Source: Symsagittifera roscoffensis (lineage: Eukaryota > Xenacoelomorpha > Acoela > Convolutidae). Taken from it: 64,000 nucleotides of DNA. Within the stretch, counting starts at the first letter, position 1; each line of letters opens with the position of its first letter. Made by a program: the position numbers and the translations under genes. The notes under the pieces were generated by a model that saw only the letters and a list, made by a program, of their open reading frames with translations, was not told where the DNA came from and did not search any database. Where the stretch lies: contig NC_087070.1 of assembly GCF_963678635.1 (NCBI RefSeq), positions 48,527,467 through 48,591,466 of the forward strand. Direction: 5' to 3'. Shown piece by piece: positions 1-11,623 of this stretch.

Positions 1-1359
1 ATAGGCTCTTTTACACTTTTCCCCCACTTTTGAATTTCAGTTCTGAAAACCATTTTAACATTGTCATAACGTAATGAAATTTTGCATGGTGAACAAACTA
101 ACTATTGTGAACAGGTTTTTTTTGATGCCTTAGATCGTAGCATCCCGCGTTTAGCCGTCAACCATACTAACACGTAAAACAACAATAAAACTTGCAAGAT
201 GGAGGGGTAGTGGAAAAGAGTCGCCGAATATTCTGATTCCAGTATGTGGTTGCTCAATGTTCTCAAAAAATTGAAAATGGATTTTTGTTTCAAATTTTTC
301 ATTGGATTCTTTCAACGTTGTGACAATACCTCCCTAAAAACTTCATAAAATAGTATAATATTGAAAATAATTTTTTTCTGAAGTTTTTAAAAATTGGATT
401 GAGCGTTCACACTGACTCTCAGTTTCTTATCAAGTCGTAAACTTATTCTGAAAAACGGAAACATTTACGTCCGTTTTTCGTGACAGAATCCGATATACAC
501 CTGTTACGACAACTTTTATATGATCCCATTTTTAATACTCTAGACCTCTTGTCGAGGTTGTTGAAATAGCGTGACAAAAACGCCCTAGGCTATAACTCGC
601 GCTTAATATGGAAGAAAATTGATGTTAACGAAAACAAAAGAGTTGAATCTGCAAAAAAATCGCATAACCACTATGCGTGGTCTGTTTGTTTTTTTTTCCC
701 AGCAAATTTTGACTACCTCAAACGAAAGCTCATAGGTGTCAAGTGTGGTTTAATGTTGAAGCCATTTTAGCCATGATTTGTATTCTAACAAAGTTGTCTC
801 AGTGTCGAGAAAAATTGGTCTGAATGTATTCGTTTTTCAAATCAAATTAGGCAGTGGCTAGGCTGACAGCGGAATTCGATTAGAAGCTAACCACCAAATA
901 TTATTCTGCTGCAATTATAACATTAATTTAGTTATTATCAACCACGCATTCGTTTATATTTTCAATCGCTTTTTCTAGAAAAATAACAGGAAGTTTTGAA
1001 CAAATATTTTAAAAAAGTTTTAATAACTTCTTTTGATTTTTTTTCTTGTTTTAGATATATTATTTCTGAATTTAGTGTCGTCACAACATTCGCACTAATT
1101 GCACAGCAACCGGCTATTCGTGTACATTAAGATTTAGCTAAAGTTTTTTAAGTTTTTTTTTTTTTTAGCATCATTCAGTCGCCGTATAGAGGCAGACGCT
1201 TGGCAGATCCGAAGATCAGACGATCCCATTGTTAATCTATAAAAATTGATTTTATATAATTTGAATGCATGTAAATGTAAATGTATAAATTAAATGTATT
1301 ATTGGAGAAATAAATTTTTACTTTTCTTCATTAAAAATGGGCATTTCTGATGCTTGCAG
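1..1359. other. Gene-free left edge, probably intron of the AT-hook/FLYWCH/BTB gene
   Basis: No coding frame, RNA gene or repeat family found elsewhere in the window was recognised here. The sequence is AT-rich with T-runs. It ends in a good 3' splice site (TGCTTGCAG, AG at 1358-1359). The exon that follows begins in phase 0 and the same frame is closed by a stop a few codons upstream, so at least one earlier exon of the gene should lie in this stretch or to the left of the window. Confidence 0.5.
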
Positions 1360-1591
1360 GGCGAGAACGAGAGTAACAGTGGTGGTTTTGACGGAGACAC
1401 CGTGACAGTCATGCAACAGCCGATAACATCTTCTGTCCCAACTCAAAGAGGGGCCGAGGATTTTGTGGGTGGGGGCATGGATGTGTTTGGAAGACAGATT
1501 GGTAGTCCCAATTTAGGGGCGCCCAAAAAACGCGGGAGGCCACCGGGATCGAACTGGCTGCGCCAACAGAGGGATTTCATGGCACTGCAAG
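1360..1591 (+). CDS. Exon with first AT-hook, AT-hook/FLYWCH/BTB-KCTD gene
   Basis: First exon of this gene that can be seen. It enters in phase 0 after TTGCAG and leaves in phase 1 at CAAG|GTAAGA, a strong donor. It encodes 77 residues: an acidic and Gly/Ser-rich start, then a canonical AT-hook, KKRGRPPG, about 55 residues in, followed by a basic/aromatic stretch (SNWLRQQRDF). AT-hooks bind the minor groove of AT-rich DNA and are usual in chromatin and transcription proteins. The start codon is not in view. Reading past the donor would add only about 13 codons before a stop. Membership of the gene is inferred from phase: the single G left over is completed by CT at the start of the exon at 3286 to give an alanine codon. 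Confidence 0.75.
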
Positions 1592-1674
1592 GTAAGAAAA
1601 GAGCTATTACTGAATTGTTTGATTGGGTCTAAGCTCCTCCGAGCCCTCATAAAATTTGGCTCCCCTAACATCTC

Positions 1675-2005
1675 AATAGGAAGGCATACTCCACTTTCAA
1701 ACAGCAAAATTTTACAGGTCACGAAAAACGTGATCGACTTCTAATTTCGAAAATGGAAATTAATTATCAGATTTCCCTGCGAAATAAAAGTTTTACCTAT
1801 TGATATAATTTTCTCAAATTGGGTTAATTTTATCATGGGTAAAAAAGTATTTATCATAAATTGTTTGTGAAATTCAAAAGCTTCAGGGGAAGGTATTGTT
1901 TCTTTAAAATTTGAAAGCTGAAGTTTTTTCAAAAAACAAGTCAGTTTTTTTTGTTTCCTTGCCTTCATTATTCTTTTCCAACTTTCAGTTGGCTATGTTT
2001 ATCAA
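1675..2005 (+). repeat. Hairpin-ended intronic repeat, copy 1
   Basis: Shares, in order, the landmarks of a family found about a dozen times in this window: a GGCAxACTCCACT block, ACAGCAAAA, GTCACGAAAAACGTGATCGA, an ATTTCCCxGCGAAATAAA block, TTTTCTCAAATTGGGTTAA, and a closing hairpin whose better-preserved form elsewhere is CCAACTGTCTGTTGG (5 bp stem, 5 nt loop). No coding capacity was seen. Class unknown: the closing hairpin is reminiscent of Helitron ends, but no CTRR terminus follows it. Confidence 0.7.
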
Positions 2006-2037
2006 CTATAAGCGTATTTTTAATTGCTTAAAAAATT

Positions 2038-2425
2038 CAGGGGCGGATCTAGGACTTTCCCGAGGGGGGGGGATTGACGAAAAACACGATTTTGTCAAAA
2101 TTTTCGGCCTTTTTGGCCTATTTTTTCAAGTTTTCTGCGGCGCAATTTTAGTAAAAAATTGAGTCCTTACAGTGTGTCAATAATTTGATTTTTTTTTGAA
2201 AATCCGCCCCCACCCCTCAACATTAGTATAGATTCGCTTTTTTTCGGCGCACGCTCTCTCTGAAAATTAGTATATATTGGCGCCAAAGGCGCCGTTAGAA
2301 AAATTTTAAGGTCAGTCAGCCACAAATGGAAACCTCAAAATAGTACAAAGGGGGGAACCTTTGGGTAGGTAGGGTGTCGAATCCCCGAGAGAAGGGCGTC
2401 CCCCTCCCCCCTAAATCCTCCGCTG
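2038..2425 (+). mobile_element. Non-autonomous element with CAGGGGCGGAT ends and GGCGCC core
   Basis: Begins CAGGGGCGGATCTAGG and ends with the reverse complement of CAGCGGAGGATTTAGG, so it has imperfect 16 bp inverted ends. The interior contains TTAGTATATATTGGCGCC and a second GGCGCC. Related sequence lies at 3828-4430, 16502-16915 and 60911-61118. CAGGG(C)GGATC-type ends are commonly seen on hAT-like MITEs, but I could not find a convincing 8 bp target duplication here. Confidence 0.65.
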
Positions 2426-3285
2426 CTAAATCCGCATTCAAGGTCGCCTCTATTGTCACTAACAACAACGTTTGGCTCTTTTTCCTTTTCCCTCCCACCT
2501 CAAACGAGCATGAATTTTATAGTGTAACGAGTGATTTTACAAGGTTAATGATGAGGACCAAATATGTTTGTCATGGCTTAATTAGTCTACATGTCAATTT
2601 TCATGACAATCGGACAATATGAACAAAAGTTTTACTTGTAAAATTTTGCAGGTGGGGGGAAAAGGAAAAAGAGCCCAACGTTTTACTGCCGTGATGATTT
2701 AAATTGGAATAAAAATAAATTGAAATAGTCAGTGAAGATATTTGAGAAGCAACATCTTCGTCATTTCGGAAGCGCACATGCTTAAAACCAGTTAAATACT
2801 TGATTTTAACACATGATCATGAGGCCAACCTGGCCAATTTCTTGTGACATTTTGTCTTGATGGGCGCTCTCAATACGAAGGAGGCAATTGCTTGCGTAAT
2901 TGTATTCCATGCATTGAACGCCAAAATTGAAAAATGCTTTTGCTCTTCAAGCAATATTTTCTAAACAAATCTAAGACGAGAATTATTTTTCATAGATAAA
3001 AGGTTGAGTTGGTTTGGGTGAAAATTAAAAAAGTAAATTTTGAACACAACTTGTTTCAACGTCTATCACAAGTTCGAAAATAGCCTTAAGTTAAAAATGA
3101 TATAAACTTCGTTTGTTTTAGGGTTGGCATGCTTTGAGCCTAAAAAAAATCTGCCGACTTGTTTTTCGCATACTACAGATGACTGCTGAATTTTTATATA
3201 TTGGCTGCAAAAAAATCAAGTAGACAATGTTTTAAGTTTTATTGATTTTTTAAATAGTTTTATTGAGCAGCTTTGATTTATTCAG

Positions 3286-3617
3286 CTTCGCTTTCAAACT
3301 GCGACGGTGACTCCATGCTTCCAACTATGGTCCCACCCACCTCACGACCTTCAGGACCCTCGACCGGTTCAACTATGGACCAAAGGTCAAACGGTGTTCA
3401 CGGGAACAGTGGCGTCGGTCTACCTTTTGGCTCTGGAATCCGCAAACTGACCGCGGCTGGCAACTTTCCGAGACCGAGGGGGCGTCCGAGGGGGAGTTTC
3501 AGCAGTGTGCGGCGACTATCGACTGCGCGGGAGTACCTCGAGTTCACAAGAGCCTACCACCAGTTGCGAAATCAGATGAAGTTCGCTAACAGGATGAGAC
3601 TTCCGGCTGACTACAAG
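3286..3617 (+). CDS. Exon with second AT-hook, AT-hook/FLYWCH/BTB-KCTD gene
   Basis: The acceptor ATTCAG (AG at 3284-3285) and donor CTACAAG|GTTAGA bound a 332-nt exon that enters with CT completing an alanine codon and leaves in phase 0. It encodes a Pro/Ser/Gly-rich linker, then a second AT-hook, RPRGRPRGS, then a basic, probably helical tail with several Arg and Tyr/Phe residues (roughly REYLEFTRAYHQLRNQM). Together with the previous exon it gives two AT-hooks about 85 residues apart, a spacing compatible with binding two AT tracts at once. The frame runs on about 57 codons into the intron before a stop, so a retained-intron form cannot be excluded. Confidence 0.75.
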
Positions 3618-3827
3618 GTTAGAATTTGGAGTGTGAATAATCCAGTCCAAGTGCAAAAACAGACAAAAATAAGCGGAGTACATAAACCATCAAAAAAAAT
3701 GTCGAAATTTGCACGATTTTCGCAAGTGATAAAAAATTATTATCTAATTATTATACAACTACTCGGCATTTTTGGCTGGCTGATACGGTAGCTGGTCTAC
3801 ACTTCAGCTGTTTCATAAAATACCCAG

Positions 3828-4430
3828 TTAGGGGCGCATCTAGTATTTTCTGGAGATGATAATGGATTTTTGAACATTTTGACGAATTTTTTGGACGACT
3901 TGACATCTGAGGACCAAATTGATGTTCCCAACTCTCCCAATAAACTATAACTACTTTACTTTCTACTTTGCCCACATTTTTATCGCCTAAGATGAATTAA
4001 AATAAAAACAGACTTAAAATTTTTCTTTTGGGGACTTTCTAAATCGTACTTAACCCCCCCCCCCCCCCCCTTATCCCTATGGTAATACTTAAGAATATCC
4101 ACCCCTATAAATAAATACAGTAAATTAGCACTAAGCTTTCTATTAAAAATTCTAATTTTGCTGCATTCTGATTGGTCGAGAAATGGAAGGGATGGAGATT
4201 GTTGAGTAGATCCGGCTTTCTTTATAAAGGAAGGTTTGACCAAAAAATTGGATTTTTTCAGCGGGTACTCCTGTGTTTAAATTAGGAATTATTGGCGCCA
4301 AAAGTGATTCCAGAAAACTTTTGGGCTTAGTAAAAATGGACGAGGTAAATAGTAGCAAACGGTGGTCAGGGGGGGGTCAGGGTGTGGAATCTCTGAGGGC
4401 GGGGGACCCTTAAAATTCTCCTGCACGTAG
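3828..4430 (+). mobile_element. GGCGCC-type element, probably split by a TIR element
   Basis: The left piece starts GGGGCGCATCTAG near 3830. The right piece from about 4260 carries TTGGCGCC and ends in a G-rich block and CCTTAAAATTCTCC, like the 3' half of the copy at 2038-2425. Between them (about 4050-4215) is reverse-oriented sequence matching the TIR element at 20946-21123, including CTGATTGGTCGA, TAGCACTAAGCTTTCTATT and a terminal GTTGAGTAGATCC. I infer nested insertion; a chance junction of two fragments is the alternative. Confidence 0.45.
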
Positions 4431-4919
4431 CATTTTATCTCACGATTGAATCAAAATGACGTTCATTAATTCCTGGCCGTTAACAGGGGAAGAGTTAGTT
4501 TAAAATGCAATAACTATTAACTTATATTTCCCTTTATAATGGCCCTTTCTATGTTGATATGCTAATGATATTGTGGCATCAGAAATTACTTGAATGAACC
4601 TTTATGACATTGTTGAGCATCTAGAGGTCAGAATAGCAAGCATCAGTAAAAGATAATTGGTTAATTTACTTACTACATTGATTGCATGAGTACGTCATCA
4701 TACTTTGTGCTGAAGAACTATCATGGTCTAATACTTTTAATGAACTTAATAGGCCATGAGTGAATCGACAATAAAATTTAAAAATGAAATTGTTTGCAAA
4801 AATCATATAATCATATCAATTAGCATCCCTTCCTTCTAAAAAAAAGTTGAGTTTAGCAATTAAAGATCAAAGTGTAAAATTCGATGAATCAAGGTCAGAC
4901 TATTATATAGGTTGCGATG

Positions 4920-5350
4920 ATTTTTTTCAGGAAATGTCTTAAAATTTGTCCAGGCTGAATTTAACTTTTTCGTGTTTTGACCTCTGATTTCTTCTTAAGT
5001 TCAGTTCATTTCCTTTGTTTAAAGAAAGGTAAACTCCACTATCGAACAGCAAAAGTTTGAAGGACACAAAAAACGTGATCGACTTCTAGTTTCGGAAGTG
5101 GAAAATAACTTTCACATTTACCAGCAAAATAAAATTTCTTCTTATTGATCCAGTTATCTGAAATCGGTTAGAAGTTATCGAAAAGTACAAATAATAATTA
5201 GTTCTAGAAATTCAAAGAGCTTGAAGGGTATACATTTTTTTCTGTGAAATTCGAAAGCAAATTGAAATTTTTTCACAAAAAAAAAACAACTCAGTATTTT
5301 GTTCTTTTTGTTGCATTCATCAATCTTTTCCAACTGTCTGTTAGCTATGT
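4920..5350 (+). repeat. Hairpin-ended intronic repeat, copy 2
   Basis: Near full-length copy. It opens with TTTTTTTCAGGAAATGTC, runs through a CTGATTTCTTCTTAAGTTCAG block and TCCTTTGTTTAAAG (an uninterrupted version of the site that carries an insertion at 14910), and ends with CCAACTGTCTGTTAGC. Confidence 0.7.
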
Positions 5351-6043
5351 CAGGATTTTGAAAATTTAAATATGTTCATTAGACTTGTTTCATTTCGATT
5401 TCAGTTAACTCGACAATTGCGAGAAAAAAATTTCTAATTGAAACTAAGGGCGTTTTTTTTGCATTATTTCCAAATGAAATTATGCATACGAGGGTTGTAC
5501 TTAAATCGGCCGAACCATTGAAGTGAAAGAAGTTGTTATTGTTAACATTAGCTCGTTGTTCGGGTCGCGTCCGGCATGCTCTTGCCGAGTCCAAGGAACG
5601 TTGCGACCTCCATCGGTCAAAGCCACACTACATAATTGGTGTCAAAGTAGTCCTGTTTTGGAGATAAATAAATAAACAAGGGGAGCGCTGTGTAGAGGTC
5701 AGTGCAAAAAGGACCGTTAGATAAGATTTTTGGGTGTATCTTAAATCTATAAGTATAAAGGTGATAAAAAATTCAGACTTGTTTGCTTTAAATTTTTTTT
5801 TGACTGAGTTCCTCTTTATATTTATGATGTTCGGGTGTAGCTGGTGGAGGTGGTCGAGGATGAGACCGGTAACATGGAAAGGGTTTATTGACAAGTAAGT
5901 CTTGTGGGCAGATTGTTATGCAAGCAATTTGTGGTGATTTTCGACATTTGCACACTGAATGTAGGTGGTCAATGGAACTCATTTCAAAACTAACAGTCAC
6001 CATCCGAAGAGTTATTACTAATTGCAGTTTACTTATAGACTTA

Positions 6044-6270
6044 TCACTCAGCGCGTAAGTTCAAGCCGTGCAGACGTAGTGAGTAGTCCAGAATTGGTCT
6101 TACTAATGCTCTGTAAGTAATATACGAAATATCTTTTGACTGCCCCCAGCTAAAATCTGCCAGCGCCGATATTCTGCGCATGGCTTTACTTGCTGTGCGC
6201 TTGCAGTGCTTAGAAAAAAAGGATTGGATCAAAAAGACTGAATTGTTTGGATAGTTTTTGACCAATAGTA
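6044..6270 (-). mobile_element. Jockey-like LINE fragment
   Basis: A minus-strand frame contains residues RRISALADFSWGQ followed by a TYRALVRPILDY motif. This is the conserved region just after the reverse transcriptase of jockey-type LINEs (alanine, WGQ, then a Tyr/Ala/Arg-Pro-Leu-Asp-Tyr block). The same block is present in the larger LINE at about 41.4-41.5 kb. Only this scrap survives; no 3' tail was identified. Confidence 0.65.
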
Positions 6271-6749
6271 GTGTTAGACTTAACTTAGACATGGTTAGAC
6301 TTAAATTCCTTGTTATGCGACGTGAAGAGACTTACAGAATATTTAAAAGAAGAAAACTAGAGCTATCTTCTTGTAAAAAAGAAGTGTAAATGCTTAAAGA
6401 AGTACTTTTAAAAAAGACATGTACAAAGGTGCAACTTTGGACGAAAGGATGGAATTTATTGGCAAAAAAACTGAAGTTTGACTTCAGGAAGAGAGTTGTG
6501 TGCATCGTGCACTTAAAACTTAAAAAGGACAGACGAGAAGACAGAATTTTTAGCGAAGAAGCCTCAACGTACAATTTTGGATAAAGACAATGCGCTTATA
6601 AATTGCGTTTTTGCTCGATGAACACTCAGATAGTTTGTAAAATGTTTAAATAGAGTTTCTGTCACTGGTACCTTGAATAATATCCAGTAATGTACGATGA
6701 CAGACCATGTGAAAAGCTTTAGATAAATATAGGATGGCCAGCACAGTTC

Positions 6750-7700
6750 ATTCGGGTGGTCATTTTTAGTTGAAACCAGCAAAATTTTAAAAATAAGGTT
6801 TTCAGGATTTTGATTTGCAGATTTTTCAGCGTAACAGAAAAATTATTTTTTAATCCAGTCATCTGAATTCGGCTTGAAATGCAATCAGAAAAAATTTTAG
6901 ATATCCGAAGACCTTTACTGTCGAAAGTAATTTTTTTTGTGCTTTGAAACTCAAAATGACATTTTTTGTCGAAAAAAGGACTCAATTTTTCTGTTTTCTT
7001 GAGCGTTGTGTCCATTGACACTTTATTATCTGCCTATTGGCTTTGTTTTTTTTAGAACCTCAAGTTAAAAAAATTCGCGAAAAATTGAAGATTTTTTTTG
7101 GTTTCATCGTGTCAATAGATACTTCTACAACTGCGATTTGCTAAAACAGCCAACTCACAGAGTTCAGTATTGTCAAGTTAGTCTGCTAGCTGACGAGTAT
7201 GAAAGGAAGTTGTCTTTTTGCTGGCCTTCCACTTGGTTATGCGCTCGCCATGATTGACCTTTTTATGGATACGGTGTGAGATTGATTGCTCATTAACACA
7301 GTTTTGTAGCGTTGGATGGGAGATTTGTTTGTATATCAAGCAGAAATCTGTTGTCCTGGTTATCGATGTATCTTGAAAGCTATTTTTATAAATTTTCAAT
7401 GTTTCTAATTAATTGAGGAAAATTTGCCTTCAGTATTACTTAAAAATCTCTTGGAAAGCAGCGAAGCGAATTGTTATAATATATTTTCTTTGAAATAAAG
7501 CGTCAGTAAGCAGCCAGTTTTTTCCCGAATATGAAAAAAAAAATTGGAGACAAAATAAAATAGACAAACTCAAAAGAGTTTTTTTCTCCAGTTAATTTCA
7601 TTGCCAGAAAAAAACGGAGTTGTTTCAAGCATTTAAGTCAGTCATTTTTGTTGGTTTCAATGCGTTGATTGATACTTTTCCAACTGTCTGTTGGCCATTT
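6750..7700 (+). repeat. Two degenerate hairpin-family copies
   Basis: Degenerate matches at about 6750-7050 (the GTTTTCTTGAGCG / CATTGACA / TTGGCTTTGTTT end block) and 7560-7700, the latter ending in a perfect CCAACTGTCTGTTGG hairpin at about 7680. Both are in the plus orientation. The 500 bp between them is not obviously part of either. Confidence 0.5.
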
Positions 7701-9179
7701 TCAAAATTAATGCATTGCCATATTGTATGCAGCGCTTTCGTTTTTTCTAGTTTCTTAGGCTTAATATATAGTACACTAGCCAGAAAACGACAAAATGCAG
7801 CTCTACAAAGTGCAATAAAAAAGTAGAAATAAGTTTCAGCCAAAAATGTGCTTTATAAATAAATATGTATTAAGTACCCAATGATCATGAAAAAATTGAA
7901 AGATTTTTAAATCAGTCCCTGGCTCAAACCAGTTTGAAATTTGCGTTATCATTAGCTTTGCTTAGTGTATCTGTGTTGATCTCTTCGAGCTAAGTTAATT
8001 GCTTTTATTTTTTTAAACCCAGAGATTAACCGGTTGCTGTACACGAATATTCAAACCAAATTCACAAAAAACTTAGCCACACAAAATATCAAAATATCTT
8101 TTTTCCCCGATCTCCCTGTTAGGGGTCAATTTAACTCACCATGATACTGATAGTAATAGATTGACAAAAAAATGTTTGACTCATTTTTCTAGGTTAGAAA
8201 AATGTTTTTTTTTTACTGTCAGAATAATATAATTATGCCGCTCAGATCTTTCAATTGTCAATCAAAACTATAAAAAAAACTCAAACAGTAGTTTTCAATG
8301 GGCTCATATTGCGACTTAAATGAATCAATATATGATGTATCACCTCAATATTACGATTACGAGGCTTTTCTTTGTGATAAACACATTCTAAACCAAAGAA
8401 CTTATCATCAATGAATGGGCAGAAAAACAGATTTTCTCAAAATTATCTAATAAAGTCTTTTCCAAAGTAGTTAACTGTAGTCCCATCGTTTTAAAATAAT
8501 TTCTTTGTCCCCTAGGGTTAAACAAACGCTCATATCACTCAAAGGTTAGAAAATTGTTTTTATTAACTACTGCTACAGTCAAAAAAAATTTTGGAAAAAG
8601 AAACAGAATAATATTTCATGAATCATTTATTTTCAAGAAACAACAAGGATAGCTAGTTACAATGCAAGAAGCACAGAATGTTCCGACTATAGTCTTTAAA
8701 AAACTGCAACTACTGTAGTTTTTTCAACCTGGTGCGATAAAAGGATCTGACGTAAAGCTATAATTTAGGCATATTCGACAGTCATAGTAGTAAAGGCAAA
8801 TTGGACAAAAATTTTTGAAGAAAAAAGACTTAAAAAAATTTTTGAAAAAAAAAAAATTTTGAGGAAAACAAAAAATCAAAAAAAGTTTTTTTTTCCATTT
8901 TTTTGCAGAAAACTAATTTCAGTTACTTAAAACTAAGTTTTCAGGGCTTAAATTAAGGATAACTAAGTTGTTGTAAGCCTGCTCGCTCGCTTTATTCGCT
9001 CAAAAATGAAGTAAAAATCAAAAATTTTAAACCAATTTTTCTCGAGACTGAATAAACTTTTTGAATTTTTTTAATGTCGTTCGAATCACGGCTGAAAGGG
9101 CTTCAATTGGCCCATTCTGATGATTCTTTGTGATATCTGATTTTGCGTGGAAAAAAATTACACCCGAATACAAATTTCT

Positions 9180-9610
9180 TTCACATTTTTCCAATGGTCG
9201 GAACAATAAACGCAGTGAAGACCCTGGTTTAAGTCGTGAGTGTTCTTTTTCAGAAAAAAAAAATCTTAAATTTTGTTCACGCTCAAATTTGATGATTCGC
9301 GATTTGACTTTAATTTTTTTTCAAGTTCGGTTCACTTCTTTCGTTAAAACGAAGGCAAACTCTACTATTGAACAGCAAAAACAGGATCGACTTCTAGAGG
9401 TTCGAAAGTGGATTTTGATTTTCAGATTTCCCAGCGGTATAAAGACTTTCCTATTGATTCAGTTTTCTCAAAAACTGTTAATCATAAATTTTTCTTGAAA
9501 ATCAATGAGCTAAAGGCTATATTAATTTTTCTTTGAAATTTGAAAGCTGAAGTTTAAAAAAAACAGCGTTCATTAGCTCTTTTCCGATTATCTGTTGGCT
9601 ATACTCGAAT
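9180..9610 (+). repeat. Hairpin-ended intronic repeat, copy
   Basis: Contains the TTTAAGTCGTGAG opening, the TTTGTTCACGCTCAAATTTGA block, GTTAAAACGAAGGCAAACTC, ATTTCCCAGCGGTATAAA and a weakened terminal hairpin (ATCTGTTGGCTATAC). Confidence 0.65.
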
Positions 9611-10987
9611 CGTAGAATAAACTGACGCCAATGTCACGTTTTTAAAAAAAATTATGGGTCGGTCGGCATACGCCAATACTTCCTCGCCCTAATTCAGCCC
9701 TTCCAAAACTCGCAGTATATTTTTAAAAGGAAACTGAAATTATTCTTGATCTTGGTATGAAGTTCCGATTCATACCGCGAATTTCTTACTTGAAATAATT
9801 TCTTCATTCAAAATACCTGCAACGCATTTTCTTGCCCAGGAAATTGATTTCCCCGCAGGACTAACAAGACCGCAGAATTGTACCCAAAATAAACCTGCCA
9901 TCAAACCCCTCCCCCCCCCCCCCCCCCCGTCTACGAAACAAACCCGAGTTAATGACACCGCCAAATGCTTGTATTTATAACTTCAGAATTTATCGCTGAA
10001 ATTTCCAAATTAAAAAGAGTGCATGTAGCTTTGTATGGTCATTTTGTATTACCTGATTTTCAGGTTTTCCCGTCTTTTGAAAACTATAGCTGACTTTGAG
10101 TTAGTTCGCTCAAGTCTCTCTTGCGCAAAGGAGAGAATAAGTAAGACAGCGGCGGGTTATTTCCTATGGCGTGTATTTCCTTCGCTAATAATTCACATAT
10201 TGGAAAATCGCGGGGGGGGAATAAATTGCAAAACAGTTTAGGAAAACCCACCCCACCCGTCTTTACCGAGATTGCATTTTGAAATCTATTTTAGCGCCAA
10301 TGAAGCAATGAAGGTGATTCGATTTTGTTCACAGCTAGGTTTTAATTCCCCCGAAATTCCCAGCTCTATTTTATTTCAGCCGTAGTAAAATCGAGTGCTC
10401 TGAATTTTCCCAAGCAGTAAAATCAACCATTCCACAAAATCACCCTTCGCGTTATGTAGTTCTAATTTTTCTTTTTTTTCTCGTCTTTTTTGTTCCTAGC
10501 TTTCTAGTCTCTTGTGTTTATCCGGTTTTATTATACCCTTCCAGCCAAAAAGATAACTAACCCAAAATCTAAAATAACCTGCCGCGAATTTGCCAGGCTA
10601 GCCTGTTATCCGAAACTACAGAACATAATTTTCCAAAATTCTTTCAAGATCTGGTCCAGAAAAAGCAGAAAAAACAAGTTCCACGTTTTTATTGCTTTTT
10701 GTCGATAACTTGCAGACTGAAAAGTAATTTCTTTGTGCTTTCATTTTAAGTGGAAAGGAGCGTTTATTGGTTTTCGTTTCGAGATTCGTTCGAAGTTCGA
10801 CCGACCGACCCGAACAGATAATAATTTGGCGTCTCTGTACCTGATCAAAAACAAAGGGAGAGACCAAAATTGTTCATCTATTTGTTCTAATTGTTAATAC
10901 TGAAACGTTTAAATCATTTTCGATCTCCTGGCTGCATATTTCTTAAAGGATCTGATTTTTATATTTGTCTGAGTTTTTGTTTTGAAG

Positions 10988-11495
10988 TTTGCACTCAAAA
11001 TGTTATTTTCGTCATCTTATGCCGCAACTTTACGAAACTGGACGTTTTTACAATCTTTTCATGCAAAATCAGAGCTGGACAATTTCGTCTCTGAAAACAA
11101 TTATGCCCGCAGGTTTTCAGACAAGCTCTCCTATGGCCAAAAAATCACATACTGCTGTAAGTTCCGACAAAAATTTAATTGTAAAGCAGCAATTTATGCC
11201 AAATTTCCAAAAGAGCCGGGCCTAATTTCAGTTTACTTGAGTGAAAATCACTGTCACGACTTAGTTGAACCGGAAGGTGCAAAAAATTTTCCCGAGAAAT
11301 TAGCCGAAAATGTGAGACAATGTTTACTCGATGGATACGGCTCGACAGAAATACACAGACATGTAAACATTGAGTTCCAAGATTTGAAATTGAGCAGAAT
11401 TCAGATTTCGAACTTGATTCAAAGGACAAAGAGAAAGCTGCATGCTCAAATTATGGCCGAGTACGCGACATTGACCAATAACCCCGAAACTCTAA
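10988..11495 (+). CDS. Exon with FLYWCH/GCM-like zinc finger (module 1)
   Basis: An open frame follows a long pyrimidine tract ending GTTTTGAAG (AG at 10986-10987), entering in phase 0 as required by the AT-hook exon at 3286-3617. A zinc-finger-like pattern is visible: TYCCKF and FNCKAAIYAKF supply the cysteines and SENHCHD the paired His, as in the FLYWCH/WRKY-GCM1 superfamily, here in its less canonical form. A basic helical region follows (EKLAENVRQ, QRTKRKLHA). If the donor CTAA|GTATAA (GT at 11496) is used, the exon leaves in phase 1, exactly what the exon at 13801 needs. If not, translation ends at 11519-11521, making this a possible alternative last exon. An acceptor at AAATCAGAG further in (also phase 0) is another possible start. 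A nested intronless gene starting at ATG 11000 is the main alternative. Confidence 0.55.
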
Positions 11496-11623
11496 GTATA
11501 AATTCAAGCGGGCATATCTAACACACTGAAATGTTGCTCATGTGGATATGTTAGCTAAATGTTGCAAGTGCATTGATAGAAAATCGAAGTGAATGCGCAG
11601 TTTTTATATTGAAATTAAATCGA

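Larger units (their letters stand above)
1592..3285 (+). other. Intron with a hairpin-family copy and a GGCGCC-type element
   Basis: GT-AG intron between the two AT-hook exons. It holds a hairpin-family copy (about 1675-2005) and a complete GGCGCC-type element (2038-2425), listed separately. Nothing was recognised in 2430-3285. Confidence 0.6.
3618..10987 (+). other. Large intron, repeat-filled
   Basis: 7.4 kb intron. Recognised contents are a GGCGCC-type element apparently split by a TIR element (3828-4430), hairpin-family copies (about 4920-5350, 6750-7050, 7550-7700, 9180-9610) and a minus-strand LINE scrap (6044-6270). A C-run at 9903-9927 is simple sequence. At 8673-8690 the string AGAATGTTCCGACTATAG resembles the start of the 530 bp element family, but no further match follows. 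Stretches 5630-6040, 7050-7550, 7850-9130 and 9620-10980 show no coding or repeat signal I can support. Confidence 0.5.

Noticed and set aside
9130-9498. 122-codon plus-strand ORF
   Set aside because: It lies wholly within a hairpin-family repeat copy; other copies of the same repeat do not keep this frame.
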